Shown here: one piece after another, positions 12,464 to 25,061 of the stretch
Position numbering within the stretch: the stretch's first letter is position 1
How the letters are laid out: every line of letters starts with the position of its first letter
DNA from: Zygnema cylindricum
Lineage: Eukaryota > Streptophyta > Zygnematophyceae > Zygnematales > Zygnemataceae
Assembly: GCA_037447655.1 (NCBI GenBank)
Contig: JBBHKE010000953.1
Coordinates: 1 to 64,000 of the forward strand
Direction: 5' to 3'
Length of the DNA stretch: 64,000 nt
Position numbers and translations under genes: made by a program
Notes under the pieces: generated by a model
Told to the model about the DNA's origin: nothing
Databases searched by the model: none
Seen by the model: only the letters and a program-made list of their open reading frames with translations

Positions 12464-12610
12464 GAAAGCCTCCACGTCGACAACTTGTCGTACGGACATT
12501 ACGAAGTCACAAATATTGCACAGTGTGCGGAGAGACGCCTCAACTTGAAGCCGAGTGGAGGTTTCGCCTCATTTTGTGTACCACTTCATCTGTCACATTG
12601 TTTCGTGCAC
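12464..12610 (+). pseudogene. Captured coding fragment, PDZ-like
   Basis: Within the FB element a frame beginning ESLHVDNLSYGHYEV and continuing through RRLNLKPSGGFASF is conserved with the fragment at 28027-28160, without indels, over about 45 codons. The pattern (hydrophobic-xVDN, then H-x-EV, then a basic-rich LxLK strand) resembles the second half of a PDZ domain. The PDZ assignment is inference. It is presumably a host exon captured by the transposon. There is no in-frame start or stop context of a complete gene. Confidence 0.35.
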
Positions 12611-12870
12611 ATCTGCGTAAGTCACTTTTTTAAAGTAACAAGTTATTTGCGTTTACATTTGAATGCTCTGACGTGAAAATGGGTCGAAACTCGCTAGACG
12701 ACAAACTGCATCGACCTAAATGACAAACTACAGTACATTTAAAGTTGCAATTTGTACGGTATTAATTTCGTTTTTTTGGTACGGCTGCAGATTTTCCCGT
12801 TTTTTTCTAAGTTACAGAGGAAAACGACAGAAAATAACTGTAACTTTAGCACATGCGAAAGTACCCATAG

Positions 12871-13671
12871 TCTCACTTGCGGCTGCTGATCATCGTTCGT
12901 TCAATCTTTGATAGTTTGATATTTTGGTTGTCCGGGTTTACCAAATCGTCAATAAAACAACCACAATCTGCTTCGGTTCATTGTGTACTTGTGTAGAGCA
13001 GTCAATTTATTAAATACGGTTGTTAAGAAGTAAGAACGAAGCTTGTACCTGGTGCTTCGAGCAGACTATTTTTACAAAACAATGCCAGGGTTCCGAAACT
13101 TCCGCACTTTACTTTTGACGTGTCTGTAAATCCTTGGTGTCGGACGCAATTGCTGTCTCACCTTTTGTTTCTGGATTAATATCTGTCGTAGTCGCTACGT
13201 ATTTTCTGCGAATTTGGTGACCGTACGCTTTATTCACCAATTTTCGGCTAGATTGACCGAACATTCACCAAACATTGACCGAAAAGTGACCAAGTGAGAG
13301 TCTGGCTACAGCACCTTTCTGTAAAGCTTTTTTCGATTTCTGACCGGTTCCCTAACAATTACCCCCTATAATAGTGATTTTTATGTCTCCGCTACAGTAC
13401 AGTACTGTACTGTACTTGTTCGATACCCATACTGAATCTTGCAACTTTTTGTACCTGCCCATAGCAACTTCCGCATTCAATGAAGTTTCATCCAGATCCG
13501 CCAAATTCGCTGTTGTACATATCGAACAACCATTTTTCCACAAGATCCGTACCAGCCATTTTTCCACAAGATCCGGTACGCAATCAATAACATTGTTTGT
13601 ACGATCGTCTTCTACCTGTGGCTCTCGCAAAGCCTCATTTATCTTCCCGCGGGGACACGTGCGACAACCTA
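12871..13671. promoter_or_regulatory. Upstream region of phytochrome 1
   Basis: About 800 bp between the FB element and the proposed phytochrome start, with no gene. It should hold the promoter and 5' UTR. A 22-bp palindrome lies at 13393-13414. No TATA box stands out. Open frames overlapping 13374-13784 run into the first phytochrome exon in another phase. Confidence 0.4.
13393..13414. promoter_or_regulatory. 22-bp perfect palindrome upstream of phytochrome 1
   Basis: Perfect inverted repeat made of two TACAG units facing two CTGTA units around a central GTAC, about 258 bp upstream of the proposed ATG. Similar but imperfect TACAGTACAGTA strings occur at 43882, 44008 and 45359, so it may be a dispersed repeat rather than a gene-specific operator. 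Confidence 0.55.
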
Positions 13672-16600
13672 ATGCACTCGTCGGACGAAAGACCTGTCGT
13701 CTTTCCCTCGCAAGCGCCGCCCATCCGCAGTTCGCTCCACTTACCTCGCTGGAGTACTCCCGCCAAAGCTCATGGCCGGTATAGGATAAACGAGGAAATT
13801 GGCTCGGAACGCTACAGGGAAGTGCTGTTTGCGGACCGTAAGCGCGCCCTCTACTCGAGAGCGCCGCGTGCTTCTATGGCGACAGTTAGGCTCACGAAAG
13901 GGAAGAAAAACTTTCGTGTAGCGCAGGCTGCGACAGATGCTCAGCTGGAGTTTAAATTCGAGCAGCAAGCAAAGGAAGGGACTCCTGGTAGCTGGGACTA
14001 CCTGAATTCTGTCGTTGAGCAAACAAGGCTGGTGTACAGAGAGGTATGTGGGATCGCATTTGAGGATTTTAGTAATATGTTATTTCAGCGAGAGCAAAAA
14101 CTATGTTTAGTTATCGGTTGCTCTTTTATCATCTTATTTATAGTGCTGTTGTAAACAACTGGCATGTGATAGGTGTGAATGGTGATGCTTGAAGATTACT
14201 GAAACCAAGTCTTCAGATGGTAGCAGGATGTGTCTGAGGATGTCTTAAGAGATATGGGTAGGTCCTTAAGGATTTGTACACGCGTGGTCGAGCTCAGTTG
14301 TGGCAATGGGGCAACTTTGCAGGGAGACAGTGGAGAGCCAGTTGATGTGCCAGCCTATCTGCAACACGTTCAACGGCCAGGATTCATCCAGCCTTTTGGT
14401 ACTCTCGTTATTTTGCAGGAGAAGACACTGCAGGCAAGCATGGGTGCTACTACTAGGACTAGAGTTTCTCTTAAGCTGGTTGCCAAGTAGCTGGAACTGA
14501 GCATGTCATAGGAGGCTTCGAATGGTTTTGCTTTTCTAAGATCGGAAGCACGGCAGGAAGCTAACTCTTCAATCAGTTTTGGAACACTCAGAGGGAAGTG
14601 AAGTAGAATGATAGTAAATTTGGGACTTCTTCGTGGTTTACAAACATTGAAAGCCTCAATTGTGTGAACAGGTGTTGGCAGTGGCTGAGAATGCCTGGGA
14701 ATTTTTGGATAAGGATACCGACCAGGAATCGCCTAGTGATATCTTGGGGAGAGGTTTTGACACACTGTTTACGCCCAAGGTATAAAATTACCTTTGCTTG
14801 AGATGCATAACTCAAAAGTCTGAGACAGGTCTGTTTGCTTTGATCAAGTCAACAGCTGAATCCGAGGGTCGGAAATGGAGAGTTCATGTATCTTCTGAGC
14901 AGATTGAAGTGGATATGCTTAAGTGGGTATGGCTGAATTTGGTCCCTACGCTGAATTCAGTATATGTTGTGATTGCCCTGTCTGACACTAGCCTGCTGTG
15001 CAACACAGAGCACGGAACAAATCGAGCAGAGTCTGCAATACTCAGACTTGAGCCTCGCAAACCCCATAGCAGTTCACACTGCAAAGACAGGTACACCACC
15101 CATGGGTATTAGAGTTACTGAAATAACTAAACTAAATTACGTCTTGCAACCTGGCTTATTGCGTGCCACTTATTTAAAGAGTGTTATTTAAACTAATTTA
15201 TGATTATGGGTAAAAAAAAGCACGACCTGAAATTAGAGTGATTAACTTTAATTGCGATGGGTGGTGTTCTAGACATCCTTTTTGGAGTGTAGTGATTCTG
15301 CCTTTTATTGTCAAACATACCGAATGCCCCTGTAGCCCTTGCACTTTCCGATTACGGTAGATATTGCTGGCAAAAGCACGGGAGATGTGATTCCTGAGTC
15401 AGTTGAGGTTCCAGTTTATGGCATTTTTAGGATCAAAAGGGCGTTTTATATGTGGAGAAGACAAGTTTGAGTTTCATGCTTGATACTCTTGAATTTTGTG
15501 TTCGGTATTCTACGCAGGCCGACCTTTATATGCTATTCTCCACAGAATTGAGGCGGGGATAGTTGTGGATCTTGAACCTTTGAAGGAAGATGGTGAGTGC
15601 TTTTAGTTATACAGGCTGAATCAAGAAGTTTCATTGTTAAGTAAACAGTTTTGTTGAACAGTGACGATCATGCACATGTTCGATTTTGAACCTCTCTGGC
15701 AGCTACCCGAAATGTTGTAAGCAATTTAGTTTCAGTGATAAAGGACTTTATATATGGGGGACACTTCATATCTGTTTGACTAAATGACCTTGGCGACTTC
15801 AGAAGCACGTGGAGGGGATTGGAAAGTGTTGGACAAGCACGACCGTGCCTCCGCCAGCATTGCAAAGCTTCAGGGTTGTAATGATATGACTGATCTCTGT
15901 AACACTCTCGTGCAGGTATGTCCTTCTACCCTTACCTGGTTGCTGGATTCAACTGAATTACCAACTTGTTTTTGGTAGGAACCAGCTCTTGCCTGGTTCT
16001 AAAATTTTGTGTATGGCCAAATAGTGTAAAACATGAATCAAAGTAATGCAGTCTTGTTTATTGATTAGGATGGACATTTCTGTACCCTGTTCAGGAATGT
16101 ATAATAGTTGTGCCTGATCCTTTGGGTTCGTTTTTGCTTTCTGCACTCTAATGAGTTACTGGCTTGGTTCAAAATTGCTGGGCACACCTAGCCTTTACAT
16201 AATTTGTGTTATTCTTTTGCATTCTTAATAAATGCTCCTACAAATGTGGAGAGGTAAGAAGGAACGCCTCTGTTCACGATTGGAAACTCAAAAGTGTTTA
16301 CTTTTTCTACAAATCTCCTTTTTCTCTGGCTGGTTTATGTTAAGTTCTCCTGAATTTACATTACAACCTAGTTGAAGCTCACATCTTTTTTTTCATGTGT
16401 GCGTGTGTTTCATCAGGAGGTTAAGTCGTTGACCGGTTATGACCGCATTATGTTGTACAAGTTTCATGAGGATCAACATGGAGAGGTTAGTTAACCCATG
16501 TTATGGTTCTCTGTTGTGGATCCTGGAATCTGATTCAATACATTTTCACGGGTACTGGTGGCTTCAGTGCATCGAACAGCTTACAGTTTCAGACACTCTT

Positions 16601-19600
16601 AAGGCACATTCTTCTGCAGGGAAAATTGTTTTTCTGAAGGAGCTGTTTGTATGTGAACATCACCTTGAAGCATTTCCTATTCGCCATCCAGGAGACCGCA
16701 AGTGGAGATTGTGTTGACGCTCTTCTGTTGCCAGGTTATTGCAGAAGCGAAGGAAGATTCCCTGGCTCCTCTTTTAGGCCTTCACTTTCCAGCAAATGAT
16801 GTTCCTCAGGTATGCTTAGTTCAACAACTTAGTTTTGGCGAAAGTGGCATGAGACCCTGAACGGCCCATCTCTATCAGAGCAGGAGTTATTAGTGTACAT
16901 GAGAAATGAGATTTTATAATTCATTTGAATGCGAATGTAGAATACTATTTTAGTGTAGGGAGACATGGTAGATTGTAGTCCATTCTGTTAATCAAATGTC
17001 ATAAGACTATTTTTATGCTTTTCGGTAAGAAAAAGTTGCGACTAAATTAGTGTTATTAACACCAATAGTGGTGGACACTGCACTGGTAGACTGAGCAATC
17101 AGCATGACTTGGAAGCAGTTTTCCGTGCGCCTGATGTAAGTTCTCACTGCAATGAATTTTGGAGTGGGCTACAGGCAAACAGGCAGTTATTTGTGGATGT
17201 ACGATTGCGGATGATTGCAGACACACAGGCTGGGAATGTGAATATCATTTTGGATCCATCTCTTGAATCTTCAGTTCCTCTATCCAAGTCAACCTTACGA
17301 GGTAAGAGAAATTCAGGATTTATAAGTATTTTGGAATTTATTCACAACCTCTGGCTGTTAAATGTTCACAGGAGCTATCAAACGCTTCTCATGTTGTTTT
17401 TGCTACTGGAGAATAATTATAGTCAATGACTGAAGCTTGCCATACTTCATATTTGAACTACAATTTTAATAGCAATAAACTCCCGTTTTTGGCCTGAAAA
17501 CACAATTATTTTCTGCTTTAATGTGAAGCAGGCGAGGCATTACTGTGCCCCGAAGCGCTGCTTACATTCAATTTCTAGCAGGAAAACTGCAGTAGAGAAT
17601 TTGGGGTACTCAGAACAAATAGAGAAATAAACCAGGTCACTGCAATCAGTTTTGCCACAATCAAGGGAGAACAAATTTAGCTAGGCCTTATTGCGGTTAC
17701 GGAAATCTAATATGAAAACTCCCCATTCCGTGAACCGTATGTCAGGTGTTGCCGGATGCCACAAAGAGTACTCCAAGAACTTGGGCTGTATGGCAACTCT
17801 GGTCATGGCTGTTGTTCTCACTGTTGACCCGCACCGGGCTCGACATTTGTGGGGCCTTGTTTGCTGCCATCACCACTCCGGCCCTCGAGTCATACCTTAC
17901 CCTCAGCGTGGAGCTTGCGGTTTCCTCATTCAGGTGGCTTGTTTTGCCATCTCCTCCCCCTGTCTAGACTTTTTTTGGGTGCTTATTGCGAAGTGGTTAT
18001 GATTGCTTGCAGAGTTTGGTCACTGTTTTGAACAGAGATAAAGAGGATAGTAATGTGGTTAAAATTAGATTGATGATGATGTTAGGCGCGGTTAGTGAGG
18101 CTGTGAAAGTTTCTAAGAGGCTGGAAGTAGGTGTGATGCAGGCATTTGCCCTTCAGTTGGGTATGGAGATGGAAGCCGCTGAAGAAGCACGGGAGAAACG
18201 TGTCCTTCACATGCAGGCTGTTTTATGTGGAATGCTCACGAGAGATGCACCTCTTGGACTCATTCGGCAGAGTCCCAACATACAGGATTTGGTATTGTTC
18301 ACTTGCTTCGTGGGCCAGGATGCGTGTGCAGTTTTTACCTCCTGTTTCTTACGCTGTTAGCTTTGGCTGTCATGAAGGTGCTTATGGTTCTGAACATATT
18401 TGTGATTATTATTTTATGCAAAATGTTGGTGTTCATTTTTCGCAGGATCATTGGTTCATGTGTAATTTTGGTCGGACCATGATTGTCACACATGTTGCCG
18501 GAAAGAGATAGAAACCGTCAAATTCGTGATTAAGTGCAGTAACTGTAGTGCAGAATGCTGTATACTGCAAGCAGAAAAATGCTTGCCTGTATTTGATTTT
18601 CGCACACTGCATGACGGTTTTCCGTGTCTTTCCCTGTGGCAGGTTGTAACCCATCCATTCTGCATTTGGTTTCCTTACATCGTGGTACGGTTTTCTGTGC
18701 TTTTCTGTGTCTTTTTCACTTTTGCAGGTTCCGGCAGATGGTGCTGTTTTGCTGCACGCTGGAAAGGCCTGGATGCTTGGGTGCACACCCACTGAAGCGC
18801 AAATATCAGAACTCGCCAAGTGGCTTGCAGAAACAGAGGGGGATCTGCTCTCCCAGGGCGTCTTTGTTACCAACAGTTTGGAAGCCGCGGGGTATCCTGA
18901 GGCAGCTAGTCTGGCTCCAGCAGTATGCGGCCTTGCAGCAGCGTCTGTCTCTGACTTTGGGGACTTTCTTATGTGGTTCAGATCAGGTATGGTTCCTACC
19001 TGCTATTTGTTTCCTGTCTTAGAAGCACTGGTAAATGATCTCCAAGAAGCTGCCTTCCTGACTCTCATTTATACAAATTCACATTCCGTTGTATCTGACG
19101 CATTACGATAAATCCGTTTCGCATGCTTTATTGTTGTCAGTTTGTTATTTGGTCCGCAACTTTTATATTACTCTCTCACCTCTGTATGAAGTTCCTTCCA
19201 TCGGAGCCGGAGGCTGTGCTTACTGACAAAAAGCAACCTTGGGCCAGCAGGCATGTCCAAGCAGATAAAATGGGCTGGGCACAAGGACACCCACACTGTG
19301 AAGGAAGGGGCCAATATGCATCCTCGAATGTCATTCGATGCTTATCTGGAGGTTGCCAAGCTGCAGAGCCCCCCTTGGCAGGATGCAGAGGTGGGCCATT
19401 AACATGTTGCAAGGATGTATTTGATGTGCACTGTCATAGTGTAAGACTGGCCAGTAACTCCAGTAATCGTGTACATTTAATTACCCTATTAGACATGCAC
19501 AGTTTGCCTGTTTCTGAGTGACTTGAGTACGAAGACGTGCTTGCAATGATATGCCGGGGGCTTTTATAGTTCTGCTATATGGCTGGAGATTAAGCAGACT

Positions 19601-22600
19601 CAAGTGTTCCTGCAGGTAGATGCGATGCAGGGCCTCAAACTTATTGTGCGAGATTCCCTTCCTGAGAAGGGTCCACAAGAACTCCGCCTCAAAATTCAGG
19701 TCAGTTTGTGGCTTGATCATCGACACCCACTTTCAAATCGTTCTCTTTTCCGCTTCACTTTCACTTGTTTCAAACTGACACTTCATAGTAATCCTTCTGA
19801 GCGTTTATCTCACTTTTCCAGTCCTCTTATTGGTCCCAGGCACAGCTGAATGCTGAGCGTCTTCGCATTCAGAATCAGGTGACTCAAGTCGCTCGAAGCC
19901 TTCAAGTGGAACTGGAATCTGCCCGGGTGCCTATAATAGGTCTATGGGGTTCCGGAGTTGTATCCGAGTGGAATGCAAAAGTCGCGGAGCTCACAAAACG
20001 CCCTAAGGTAGGTAAGGCGACTAGGTGAGCCGTAGGCCCTGACAGGCCAATTGTTCTAAAAAACTGTTTCAAATGGCTTAACTCGTCGGCTTAGCCATGC
20101 TCAGAATCGTGCTGATGCTTATTTTCCTGTGGCTGCTGATATGACAGAACGAAGTGATGGGGATGAGTTTTCCTATGGATCTTTTGGTCGAGGAGTCGAG
20201 AGAAACGTTTCGGAAAGCTATGGAGGTGGTAGCAGGAGGAGAAGAGATGAAACCTATCGATCTTTGTCTAGCAGCCAGAACTACTGTGGACGGTCCTCTT
20301 GACAGGGAAATCCATATTGTTGCAAGTCTATATGCCCACCATGATACCCATGGGAATCTTGTTGGTGTAAGGATGGTTGGCCAGGACATTACAGCTTTAA
20401 AAGTTCTTAGTGGAGAGGTGAGCAGTTTCTTTTTTCTCAATGCTGTTGTAATACGCATCAAAATTGCTGTGTCATGAAATCTGTTAGGTTTCTCATCTGG
20501 TGTCTGATTTTTCCCTGTTTCAAGACCCAGCCTCAAGGGTTTAGTGACCAGTATGTGCTTGAGTAGCTTGTGACCAGTATGTTTTGATCTTGCAGTAAAT
20601 TTCTTCTTGGTATCAAGGACCCCACAGGTCTATGAGAAAGAATGGTTCGCTAATGTATTCCAGGTTTGTAACTTGCCTGTTTCTATTGCAGTATAAAGTA
20701 GCTCCTGAAGAAGCACGAGCCACGCTAGATATGTCAGACATGCTTGTGTTTGCCATAGATGGGGCGGGCCGCGTTTCCGAGTGGAATGCGGCCATGGAGA
20801 GAATCAGCGGACTTTCAAGAGAGAAAGTTATGAACAAACGCCTCGTGGGTGATGTTCTCAGCAGTTCACCTGTATTGATTATTCCTAATCCGGTATGGAC
20901 TTTTTCCTCACGTGGGTTCTCAGATGTTATGGAGGAACATAAAACTGAGGGAATGTTGGACAAAGAATTGCTTCTTGCTTGTCAGCGATTTGTTAAAAAA
21001 TTAAGAAAGTAAAGAGAAGTCATTGGTGCAGGCCTAAAGGGAAAGTTTTTTTTAGATGTGGCTTCGATTGACAATTGCAGCCATATCTTTTCTGAAGCCC
21101 GATCAGAATTGCATTTATTAGACTTGTTCTGCGGTGTTGTGGAGCATTATCATTTTTTAATCAAATGTTTTGCCGCATAAGAAAGTGGCACACCATGCGG
21201 AGTAATTTTGTTCAGAGGGAAAGTGACACTTTGTTTATGTGACAACTTTCCAGCAGGACTCTTTGGTGCATTTCGAGATAGCTCTCTGCCAGGCTCTGAA
21301 TGGGCTGGACACTCGAAACCATGAGTTCCACTTTAACACATGGGACGGCAAGCAGATGGACACCTTGATGCACATAATCAGCAGGTATGTTCTGCTGGAC
21401 AAGCTTTGCAGGAAGCGTTTAGTGGCATTAGACGTATACTGCTAGTCACACTTGCGCCATAATGGGAATGTTTAAGGAATGTTTACGAAATGTTACCTGA
21501 AATTTGGTCAAATCTGGAAAGAATCCCGGGTTCTCATCTGATTTTGACAAAGTATTGGGTAACATTCCGTAAACATTAAAATTCGGAACATTGTGAGAAG
21601 AATGCATACCTCTAATGTTGGCAAACATTTTTCAGCTGACTGAATTGTTTTTTTTCGCCGTATTGTTCTCTTTTTGAGGATCAGCCTGAAGTTTCGCTTG
21701 TTTTAATTGGTATTGGACTTTCCCTTTGTAATACTTCTTTTGTGGCATATTCTATTTATCTCGGTTGTGACATTTTGAATGCTGAACTTCGTCACTTTTC
21801 GCCAATGTTGCCTTTAGCATTTAAAATGGTTGCAAATATGGGGTTAACATGACATCCTCCGCTGCATAACTAATGGACCCTGGCAATTTCTCTGGACTCT
21901 TTACTCGATGATGTCACGGTAACAGATTGTAGATGTCGTCTGATCTCACATACTTGTGTTTCAAACGAATGTGTACTCAGGAAAGGTCCGGAGGGTGAAC
22001 CTATAGGAGCCACTTGTTTCATGCAAGACATGATGGAGAGACGGGCGGCTGAGAATGCCTCTGCAGTGAGGATGGTGGCCGAGGCAGCCTCGCAGGCAAA
22101 GACAATGCAGTTGGCGTTTCTGTGTCACGAGGTAAGCAGGCTGCTCGAGAAAGGGAATTAGTTTTAACGAAGTATTGAGATCCGTACGTTTTGGTATTTA
22201 CGTTTTTCAGGAAAGTGTTGAGTTGCGTATGTTTTGCTAGTCAAATTTTCATGGAGAAATGAACCCCAACTTACGCTGAGTCATCTCGGCTTCCATAGAA
22301 GGGAATTGAACATAGAATAGTGGTCCATTTTACAAGCAAAGGGGCTGTATAACAAAGCGTTTTTACGGTAATGTATGATCCCATTATGTGTAGTGGCTCA
22401 ACTTTCTGCAGAAACTCCAGGATATGAATATGTTTAACAACTGACATTGGTCGCCATGCCTTCTGCAAGTTTCATGTGAAGATTAATTGGCACTTTGTCA
22501 ACTGTGCAGATTCGAAACCCTTTGAATGGTATTTTGAGCAGTATCAGTTTCATGCAAGACACAGACATGACTCCTGAGCAGAGAGACATGGTCGTGACGA

Positions 22601-25061
22601 CAGCCTCTTGCGGGTATGTGCTGAAAAAGGGGCGATTTTGTTGCAAGGCATTTTCAGCAGAAGATGAAGAAGGACATGTTTTTTCCCTTTCCAGTTCAGT
22701 TCAATTTAGAGTAAAAAAGGGTTGCTTATCTTTTTTGGAAATAAAATCATCTTCACTACTTATTTAGGATTTTTTAATACTTTGGGTAAAGTAAAAAAAA
22801 AGCATGGCTGATTATGTTATTCACCAATAGCAAAGAACGGTGTAGTTCCTTTCATGTGCTTCGGCATATAAGCACGAGAGTTGAAATAATATTCTTGTTA
22901 GTCTAGGCCATGGGTTTGTGTACCTCTTGATTACATTGCCAGGAAAGTCTGTTGGAGTTTTTTTTCAGGCTTTATTTAGAACCCATGCTTCCCCGTTTCC
23001 TGCAATGATTATTTGTGGGACTCACCAAATCACAGAGACGTTTTTTCAACTATATAAATGATGTGATCACATGCAGGAATTATTTGCGCCGTGTCGTTGA
23101 CGACGTGCTGGACTTGAGCAAAATTGAGGAGGGCAAGCTGGAAATTGATGGGGAACCATTTTCTCTGATGCAAGTGGTGGATGCTGTGGTCTCTCAGGTT
23201 AGCATTGGAAGTTTTGGGAGGCATGAAATGTGCATCTAGGATATTGTTGGAAACCTACCATTGTTAACAATGGGTCAGAGTAGGCAGGGTCTAAGTGTAT
23301 ACAGATGCATTTGAAGTTCTAGTTACTCACAAATAAGTGGGTTTCTTCTTCCGCCTAAAATGTCCTGAACATGCTGTCTTGCGAGTTCCTATTTGCCTCT
23401 TTTGAATTCTGATGTAACTGCACTTCCTTTGCTTTCTCTATGTCTAAACTATTTCATGACCGTTGCTGCCTTGCAGGAAGCTCCCAACGCCTATGAGAAG
23501 GGCCTGAGGCTGTACTGCACCACCGATCCTGCCTGTATGAATGTGACAGTGAAGGGCGATAGGCTCCGAGTCCAGCAGATTGTCGCCAACTTTGCCCGCA
23601 ATGCAGTGGAATACACGTCTTCCGGATGGGTGGAAATCAAACTGAAGGCTGAGCCGGCCTACTCGGCAGGCAACTTCCGCTTTGTTTTTAGCGTTTCCGA
23701 CACCGGCAAGGGCATGTCTCCCACACAATTGGCCACGGTCTTCTGCATGCCAGAGGAACTGGCGTCTCCATCAGACGCCAGCAAAAGGCTCAGGTGAAAA
23801 GCACAGGGCATGCCCTTCTCAGGTTGGGGCAGAGGAAGGGTGTAAAAAGCTTAAAAGTGTGGGGATTTTAAAGTAAACAACATACTGGTGGCAAGTTTTG
23901 CTGCAATGCTGGTTTCAGTATTGATTTTAGATGTATTGTTTGATCTTATGTAGGGATTTTTTTTTTTTCTTTCTCTCTCACCTCTTATTTCTTATCTTCG
24001 ATCCTCTCCAGTCTTGATTAACAAATTCTGTTCTGACAGTAGGTCGGGATCCTACGTTTTTGACAAATTGTAGACGCTTCAAAATCTTATCTCATTTTTG
24101 TCGGAGGGACCATTCCTTTGCTTTTCTTTTCTTTAACTTAATGAGCACCACCTTTGTTTTGTCACTCCGACTTAGTTTTCTGTTAAAAGATACTGAGCCA
24201 ATGCGCAGAGTCACTTGTGACCTGGACTCTAGATTGACATAAAAAAGAGTACTACCCGAAAAGTAATTTCCGTTTCTGAAATTTTCTGAAATCGGAAGTT
24301 TTTAAACTTTGATGTCATCATAAGAATGTTGTCTTGGGACTTGTCATCATAAGGATGTTGTCTTTGACTGCTGGGCCTGCAGAGACTCCCTGGACGGCGC
24401 GGGGCTGGGCTTGGTGGTTTGCCAGAAGCTGGCGTCTCTCATGGGCGGTACTGTCCATTGCCATACCCACGAGGGCGCCGGGTCCACCTTCCAACTCCGT
24501 CTCGAGCTTTGTTCTTCCGGGGAGCTGGAAGACGTGGGAGAGGACGGAGAGCAGGAACAGAGCCTCAAGAATCGCCTCAAGGGCGTCATTTACACGACGG
24601 TGGGAGAGTGGAGCTTACCGGAGGAGCTGGCCAACGCCGAGTTCCCCAGCCCCACTGTGGCCATCGCACAGTCACCCACGACAGATGATGGCCCGGCAAC
24701 ACCTGGTGCCGATGGGATTCTCGAGTCCGAGGAACCGGAGGCCTGGCAAGCAGAAAAAGATGTGGAAAGTCAGTCTTTCATGGCAGATGGGGAACTGGAG
24801 CAAGTATTCGGAGGGCACTTTACAGTACAGGTGATGCGGGAAGTTGTTGACTGGGGCGAAGTGGCCGTGCTTGTGGAGGTCGATGTTTTGGATCCCCACA
24901 GTGGTGAATTGAGTACGTCCATACAAGAGTGGGGCTCGGCTCGCCGTGTGGGATCACTGGGTGAGGAATTGAGGGCAGCCACTCACAACGCGGTGATTAC
25001 TGCAGCTCGATCCATATCGGCCTTGCAATATGACAGCCAGTGGCTGCCGTGGGCATCTTGA
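13672..25061 (+). CDS. PHY: Phytochrome with intact histidine-kinase module, 23 exons, about 1370 aa
   Basis: Red/far-red bilin photoreceptor and predicted histidine kinase. Exons: 13672-14043, 14323-14433, 14672-14779, 15009-15090, 15518-15592, 15803-15915, 16417-16485, 16735-16809, 17175-17301, 17746-17933, 18142-18291, 18728-18986, 19251-19390, 19616-19699, 19822-20007, 20148-20417, 20692-20892, 21254-21384, 21981-22131, 22510-22613, 23077-23197, 23477-23793, 24383-25061. All phases join. Layout: N-terminal extension 1-124; PAS with FIQPFG at 145; GAF with DVP (Asp332) and bilin Cys382 in VAGCH; PHY with WFRS (573-576) and MHPRMSF (599-605); two PAS (about 670-915); HisKA with His963 (CHEIRNPLNG); HATPase with Asn1081, DTGKGM (1114-1119) and GAGLGL (1150-1155); an extension of about 180 residues without receiver motifs. 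ATG 13876 is an alternative start, and exon 18 could begin at 21257. The residue numbers depend on these two choices. Confidence 0.95.
14434..14671 (+). other. GC-AG intron in phytochrome 1
   Basis: Intron 2 begins GCAAGC after CTGCAG and ends in ACAG. No GT donor nearby keeps the frame, whereas the GC donor joins ...EKTLQ to [13 protein letters not shown] exactly as in the phytochrome family. The other 21 introns use GT-AG. Confidence 0.8.
17746..17768 (+). other. Bilin-attachment site of phytochrome 1
   Basis: Start of exon 10. The codons across the 17301/17746 junction give [11 protein letters not shown]. The Cys-His pair that forms the thioether bond to bilin is kept, but the Pro-His normally just before it in plant phytochromes (APHGCH) is replaced by Val-Ala. 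Confidence 0.85.
22125..22545 (+). other. H-box of phytochrome 1, split by an intron
   Basis: Exon 19 ends with codons for FLCHE (22131) and exon 20 begins with IRNPLNGIL (22510). Joined, they form a textbook HisKA H-box with phospho-acceptor His963. Land-plant phytochromes align here but lack the His (for example KRQIRNPLSG). Confidence 0.9.

Larger units (their letters stand above)
11935..12870 (+). mobile_element. Long-TIR DNA element (family FB), short copy
   Basis: About 935 bp with terminal inverted repeats of roughly 200 bp. The left end contains CTTTCGCATGTGCTAAAGTT and the right end contains the complement AACTTTAGCACATGCGAAAG. It carries a 22-bp perfect palindrome (12174-12195) and, in the middle (about 12464-12610), an open segment also found in the larger relative at 27293-29222. 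No transposase. Likely a non-autonomous foldback or Mutator-like element. Confidence 0.65.

Noticed and set aside
24520-25061. Possible receiver (REC) domain at the end of phytochrome 1
   Set aside because: No acidic pair, no phospho-acceptor Asp at a strand end, and no conserved Thr/Ser or Lys in the right order could be found.
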